Positions 22,510-25,656 of a stretch of 25,656 bases of DNA are shown piece by piece (the stretch's first letter is position 1; each line of letters starts with the position of its first letter). The notes below the pieces were generated by a model, which saw only the letters and a list, made by a program, of their open reading frames with translations, was not told where the DNA came from and searched no databases. Position numbers and translations under genes: made by a program. Source of the DNA: RGIG8748 sp045606045 (GTDB lineage Bacteria; Bacillota; Clostridia; UMGS1810); NCBI GenBank assembly GCA_045606045.1, contig JAZURE010000069.1:1-25656 (forward strand), read 5' to 3'.

Positions 22510-24348
22510 TTAGTTGGTTACATTTATGGTAGTTGCCTCAAATATACCGCTGCTGCGTACACCAAACGCTGTGATTTTTGAGCCTTCTTTAACTGCCGAA
22601 AGCTTAATGGTGTTACCTGTAAGTATGTCAATGATAGTAGCTTTGGATTTTACAAATACAGGTTCAATTACAGAAACCCCTGAAACAGGATCGGTATAGT
22701 TAACCTGAATGAGTCCATGAGAAACACTTACTGTTGTAACAATACCGTTTATCTGAGTTACACCGTCAGTTGCATTGGTTACAAGCTTAACAACAGTTTC
22801 TCCTTCAAGAGTAAGAGTAACTGTTTCACCGACACGAAGGTCGTAGAATGTAGGTGAAGCTTTTCCTGCAATTTCAAAGTTGCAGAAGTTAGTAACAGGA
22901 TATACAATATCTCCATCCGAAGTTTTAACTGTAATCTTGGGATTTGCAGATATGATTACTTCTTTTATAACACCATTTACCTGCTGGGTTTTGCTGGTTG
23001 TAATAGCCTTAGTTATTCTGTTATATACTACAGAAGCAGTTATGGTATCGCCCGCTACAACGCTTGATATGTTCGCGTTTTTGCCGTTTCTTGTAGTTTC
23101 AACTTCACTATCTAAAACAAATCCTTCTTCTGTGCCGTCATCGAGCAAAATATATAATTTCGGAACAGGAGTGATTTCTACAGCAGAAACCTTACCGGCA
23201 ACAGTTTTGTTCTTGGGATATGCACGAAGAGTTACTATTTTGCCTTCCTTTATGCTTACACTAAGGTATGAACCTGTAGCAAGTTCGCCTAAAGTAGCTG
23301 ATGTATCATTATATGTAACAACAGCATCATCACTTAAAGGATATGACTCTTTAACGTTTGTATCGGGTGCGGGATCATCCTTTTCGATTACATAGAAAGA
23401 AATGGAATTATTTGCACCGGTGGCTTTACCTGTGAGAACACCGTTTACTTCCTTTTCTACAAGAGGAGCAACAAAATCAATAGCATAGAGAGCATCGCCC
23501 TTTGTGGTTATAAAAGCATCATATCCGTTTGAAATATCACTAAGTGTAACAGATACACCCTCAAGGCGTAAGATTACATCGCTGTTTATGATATAGCGAG
23601 TGTTTTCCTTGGAAGTTTTAACTTTTATTACCTTGGATGTATAGTCAAGCTCTGCAACCTGTCCGTATACATAGGAATAACCTGTTATTTTGGAGAGCTT
23701 GTCCATAAGAACTGCCATCTGTGCTCTTGTAACATTGGTATTGGGTGAAAACTTATTGTCGCCAACACCGTTCATGATTTCATTCACAGATACATACTCA
23801 ACATACTTTTTTGCATATGCAGGGATTTCTTCGGTATCTGCAAAATCAAGAGTAGTAATAAGATTCTTGCTCACTTCATCTTCTGCATCAAGAGCTTTTG
23901 TAAGAAGTACAGCTATTTCGTATCTTCTCATTCCGCTTGAAGCATTGGATTTGCTGATATAGTCATCAAGCTCGTCCTCGGAAATAATATCTTTAATAAG
24001 CAGGTAGCAAACTTCGTCGTTTCCGAAGCTCAAATTGTAAGAATCAACCGTCTCACCGAATTTTTTTACAGCTGCTTCAAGAAGATCGCTGTTTTCTTCG
24101 CTTCTTACACCAAGAATTCTTGCAGTAAGAAGAAGTGATTCGAGTTTTGTAACAACATTATTGGGTTTGAATGTGCCGTCTGAGTAGCCGTTAATAACGC
24201 CGATTTCAGCCATGTTTTCAATGGCATCTATTGCCCAACTATGCGAAGTTTCCGAAACATCGTTAAATGTCTTGGCGCTTGCATAAAAAGGCACAGACAT
24301 TACAAGTATAAGTGCCATTACCACCGATAACAATTTGATTTTTTTCAT
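22510..24348 (-). CDS. S-layer homology (SLH) domain surface protein with beta-rich repeats
   Basis: Exported cell-surface protein of 612 residues. The ATG at 24348 has AGGAGGGT 7-8 bases upstream. The frame stays open 29 codons further into the tsaD end, but without a ribosome-binding site. A signal peptide, MKKIKLLSVVMALILVMSVP to FYASA, ends near residue 25. SLH domains follow: the first (about 27-80) with FNDVSETSHSWAIDAIENMA and GYSDGTFKP, a diverged second (about 95-155), and a third (about 168-222) with NGVGDNKFSPNTNVTRAQMA. They should bind secondary cell-wall polymer. Residues 225-605 form about five diverged modules of 70-80 residues, each opening with a V-x-G-x-V or I-N-G-I-V strand followed by DG and I-x-V strands. 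No enzyme motif is seen. It lies 17 bases after tsaD. Confidence 0.92.
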   Translation of the reverse strand: MKKIKLLSVVMALILVMSVPFYASAKTFNDVSETSHSWAIDAIENMAEIGVINGYSDGTFKPNNVVTKLESLLLTARILGVRSEENSDLLEAAVKKFGETVDSYNLSFGNDEVCYLLIKDIISEDELDDYISKSNASSGMRRYEIAVLLTKALDAEDEVSKNLITTLDFADTEEIPAYAKKYVEYVSVNEIMNGVGDNKFSPNTNVTRAQMAVLMDKLSKITGYSYVYGQVAELDYTSKVIKVKTSKENTRYIINSDVILRLEGVSVTLSDISNGYDAFITTKGDALYAIDFVAPLVEKEVNGVLTGKATGANNSISFYVIEKDDPAPDTNVKESYPLSDDAVVTYNDTSATLGELATGSYLSVSIKEGKIVTLRAYPKNKTVAGKVSAVEITPVPKLYILLDDGTEEGFVLDSEVETTRNGKNANISSVVAGDTITASVVYNRITKAITTSKTQQVNGVIKEVIISANPKITVKTSDGDIVYPVTNFCNFEIAGKASPTFYDLRVGETVTLTLEGETVVKLVTNATDGVTQINGIVTTVSVSHGLIQVNYTDPVSGVSVIEPVFVKSKATIIDILTGNTIKLSAVKEGSKITAFGVRSSGIFEATTINVTN

Positions 24349-24354
24349 TTTTTT

Positions 24355-24364
24355 ACCCTCCTGT
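24355..24364 (-). promoter_or_regulatory. Ribosome-binding site that fixes the SLH protein start
   Basis: ACAGGAGGGT on the minus strand, 6 bases before the ATG at 24348. It gives a protein that begins directly with a signal peptide. Confidence 0.8.
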
Positions 24365-24365
24365 A

Positions 24366-25373
24366 CTAATTGAGTTCCACGCTTAAAAATGCAGTCGCAT
24401 TTAAGCTTATATCTGCAATGTTTCCTGCTAACCACTCATGGTATGCACAGCAAGCAACCATTGCTCCATTATCCGTACAAAGAATTGGTGACGGATAAAA
24501 GACTTGTTTTGTGCCCTTTCTGTTTTCCAATTCCTGTCTTAGTCTGGAATTGGCAGCAACACCGCCTGCAAGGGCTATGCGGTCTAAATTGTATTTATCT
24601 GCAGCAGAAATGAGATTGTCGCAAAGTACCTCTACAACACTCTTTTCAAAGCTTGCAGCTATATCAGCTTTATTTGGCTCTGTCCCCTTTTGATTAAGAT
24701 TGTGTATATAATTTATAACACCGGTTTTAATGCCGCTAAAGCTAAAATCAAAATTGTCTTTTCCAAAGCTGACCTTTTTAAATGCGATAGCATTCTCATT
24801 TCCCTCTTTGGCAAGCTTGTCTATTTTGGGGCCTCCAGGATATCCAAGCTCCAGAACTCGTGCAACCTTATCGAAAGCTTCGCCTGCAGCATCATCTCTG
24901 GTCTGACCGATTACCTTGTAGGTGGTATAATCTTCTACAAGTATTATATGGCTATGCCCTCCCGAAGCAACCAAACACATAAACGGAGGCTTAAGCTCGG
25001 GATGTTCAATATAATTTGCGCATATATGCGCTCTTATATGATGTACGGGTATAAGCGGTTTGGAAAGAGAATATGAGAGCGCCTTGGCGCACGATACTCC
25101 TACAAGAAGTGCGCCTATAAGTCCGGGAGCATATGTAACTGCTATGGCATCGATATCTGCGAGGGTCTTACCTGCCAAATTCAATGCTTCTTTTATAACG
25201 GAATTTACAACCTCAAGATGCTTTCGGGAAGCAATTTCAGGAACGACACCGCCGTATAATTTATGTATCTCTATCTGTGAAGAAATAACATTTGAAAGTA
25301 CTTTTCTTCCGTCTTCAACGACAGCGACAGAGGTTTCGTCGCAGGAAGATTCAATACCTAAAATAAGAGACAA
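24366..25373 (-). CDS. tsaD: tRNA N6-adenosine threonylcarbamoyltransferase TsaD
   Basis: Transfers threonylcarbamoyl from TC-AMP to A37 of ANN-decoding tRNAs, in a complex with TsaB and TsaE; normally essential. I start at the TTG at 25373 (335 residues). It is preceded by TTAGGCGGTGATT, a long anti-Shine-Dalgarno match, and gives MSLILGIESSCDETS, the usual N-terminus. The frame is open 10 codons further to another TTG, inside a hairpin. In this numbering the metal-binding motif HHIRAH is at 110-115, and the ASKH kinase-fold motifs SSCDETSVAV, SGGHSH (138-143) and AGGVAANSRLR (about 270-280) are clear. tsaB and tsaE are not in the window. The SLH gene follows closely. Confidence 0.96.
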   Translation of the reverse strand: MSLILGIESSCDETSVAVVEDGRKVLSNVISSQIEIHKLYGGVVPEIASRKHLEVVNSVIKEALNLAGKTLADIDAIAVTYAPGLIGALLVGVSCAKALSYSLSKPLIPVHHIRAHICANYIEHPELKPPFMCLVASGGHSHIILVEDYTTYKVIGQTRDDAAGEAFDKVARVLELGYPGGPKIDKLAKEGNENAIAFKKVSFGKDNFDFSFSGIKTGVINYIHNLNQKGTEPNKADIAASFEKSVVEVLCDNLISAADKYNLDRIALAGGVAANSRLRQELENRKGTKQVFYPSPILCTDNGAMVACCAYHEWLAGNIADISLNATAFLSVELN

Positions 25374-25388
25374 GTAATCACCGCCTAA
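25374..25388 (-). promoter_or_regulatory. Ribosome-binding site of tsaD
   Basis: TTAGGCGGTGATTAC on the minus strand; it differs from TAAGGAGGTGATC at few positions. It supports the TTG at 25373 as start. Confidence 0.7.
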
Positions 25389-25414
25389 GCACACGGGAGT
25401 CAAACCCCGTATGC
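25389..25414 (-). other. Hairpin just upstream of the tsaD ribosome-binding site
   Basis: On the minus strand GCATACGGG pairs with CCCGTGTGC (one G-U pair) around an 8-base loop. It ends next to the ribosome-binding site. It could affect tsaD translation or be the edge of the repeat-rich DNA beyond; no known riboswitch was recognised. Confidence 0.5.
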
Positions 25415-25467
25415 CTTAAATTTTTAAAATTTGCACACTTTTTGTTTGTCGTCCTCGCAAGGCGTCA

Positions 25468-25513
25468 GCATTAGCTCCGTTTTTGCCTCGCATCGACGCA
25501 AAAAACCTAATGC
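25468..25513. repeat. Nested inverted repeat, intergenic
   Basis: Outer arms GCATTAG (25468-25474) and CTAATGC (25507-25513). Inner arms GTTTTTGC (25479-25486) and GCAAAAAAC (25498-25506) around CTCGCATCGAC. The imperfectly repeated word CCTCGCA occurs at 25453 and again at 25486. It lies in the non-coding stretch beyond tsaD. Confidence 0.65.
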
Positions 25514-25526
25514 CGAAAATTTTCAA

Positions 25527-25633
25527 CCAAAATCAAGATAAAATAGTTTGTTTTTCGAGGCGACAGGTCGCAGGAATACTGTCGTATTTCAAGACCGACA
25601 ACGAAGAAAAACGCCTATTTTACTTGATTTTGG
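25527..25633. repeat. 107-bp imperfect palindrome, probable dispersed intergenic element
   Basis: Outer arms CCAAAATCAAG (25527-25537) and CTTGATTTTGG (25623-25633) continue inward as AAAATAG (25540-25546) with CTATTTT (25615-25621), then TTTTTCG with CGAAGAAAAACG. An inner hairpin is formed by CGACAG (25561-25566) and CTGTCG (25579-25584). No open frame of useful size covers it on either strand. With the neighbouring nested repeat it accounts for most of the gene-free DNA from 25415 to the window end. The dispersed nature is inferred. Confidence 0.7.
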
Positions 25634-25656
25634 CGAGTTCGGATACTGACGCATCT

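Noticed and set aside
22880..23395. Long open frame on the plus strand opposite the SLH gene
   Set aside because: It lies wholly antisense to a clear coding gene, has no ribosome-binding site and resembles no family; the same holds for the open frames opposite the DJ-1 gene (14013-14534) and the methyltransferase (19865-20395).
24349..24435. N-terminal extension of the SLH protein overlapping tsaD
   Set aside because: No ribosome-binding site, and the signal peptide would be buried 29 residues inside; the ATG at 24348 is well supported.
25560..25656. Short open frame on the minus strand at the window end
   Set aside because: Only about 20 codons, inside the large palindrome, with no ribosome-binding site.
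1..25656. CRISPR arrays, tRNA or rRNA genes, prophage or defence islands
   Set aside because: No regularly spaced repeats, no tRNA or rRNA sequence recognised, and all genes except the insertion sequence are housekeeping or surface genes.

Overview
The window reads as chromosomal DNA of a low-GC, Gram-positive, probably anaerobic member of class Clostridia. The evidence is the AT-rich base composition, strong AGGAGG ribosome-binding sites, several TTG starts, two Firmicutes-type gene sets (yybS-gdpP-rplI-dnaB and a group II ECF module), a DnaD/DnaI-type primosome pair, an S-layer-homology (SLH) protein and a PdaB-like deacetylase. Order or genus cannot be fixed from the sequence alone. Almost all genes are housekeeping genes, and nearly all lie on the minus strand.

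Layout. (1) 1-478: one end of an ISL3-family insertion sequence with the 5' part of its transposase, cut by the window edge. (2) 506-1294: a single polysaccharide deacetylase gene. (3) 9997 down to 1383: a seven-gene minus-strand operon, yybS(DUF2232)-gdpP-rplI-dnaB-tilS-hpt-ftsH. It has a near-consensus promoter at 10034-10062 and a terminator at 1355-1375. It combines c-di-AMP breakdown, ribosomal protein L9, the replicative helicase, tRNA-Ile lysidine modification, purine salvage and membrane proteolysis. (4) 10194-12371: the only plus-strand genes, a small DUF378 membrane protein and lepA (EF4), each followed by a terminator; lepA has a near-consensus promoter. (5) 22420 down to 12381: twelve minus-strand genes with gaps or overlaps of a few bases: dnaD-like, dnaI-like, a SAM methyltransferase, ecfA1, ecfA2, ecfT, truA, a DUF5711-like protein, cvpA, a DJ-1 family gene, 5-formyl-THF cyclo-ligase and a Xer-type recombinase. 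They end at a bidirectional terminator. (6) 25373 down to 22510: tsaD and an SLH-domain surface protein. (7) 25415-25656: non-coding DNA with two nested inverted repeats.

No clear new defence or biosynthetic system is visible. The points most worth a second look are a 28-bp, dif-sized perfect palindrome just upstream of the Xer-type recombinase, the nested inverted repeats at the right edge (probably a dispersed structured element), a 14-bp hairpin without a U-tract between the SLH gene and the long operon, and the tandem beta-rich modules in the SLH protein. Several starts were moved on ribosome-binding-site grounds (ftsH, dnaB, cvpA, the SLH protein and tsaD).
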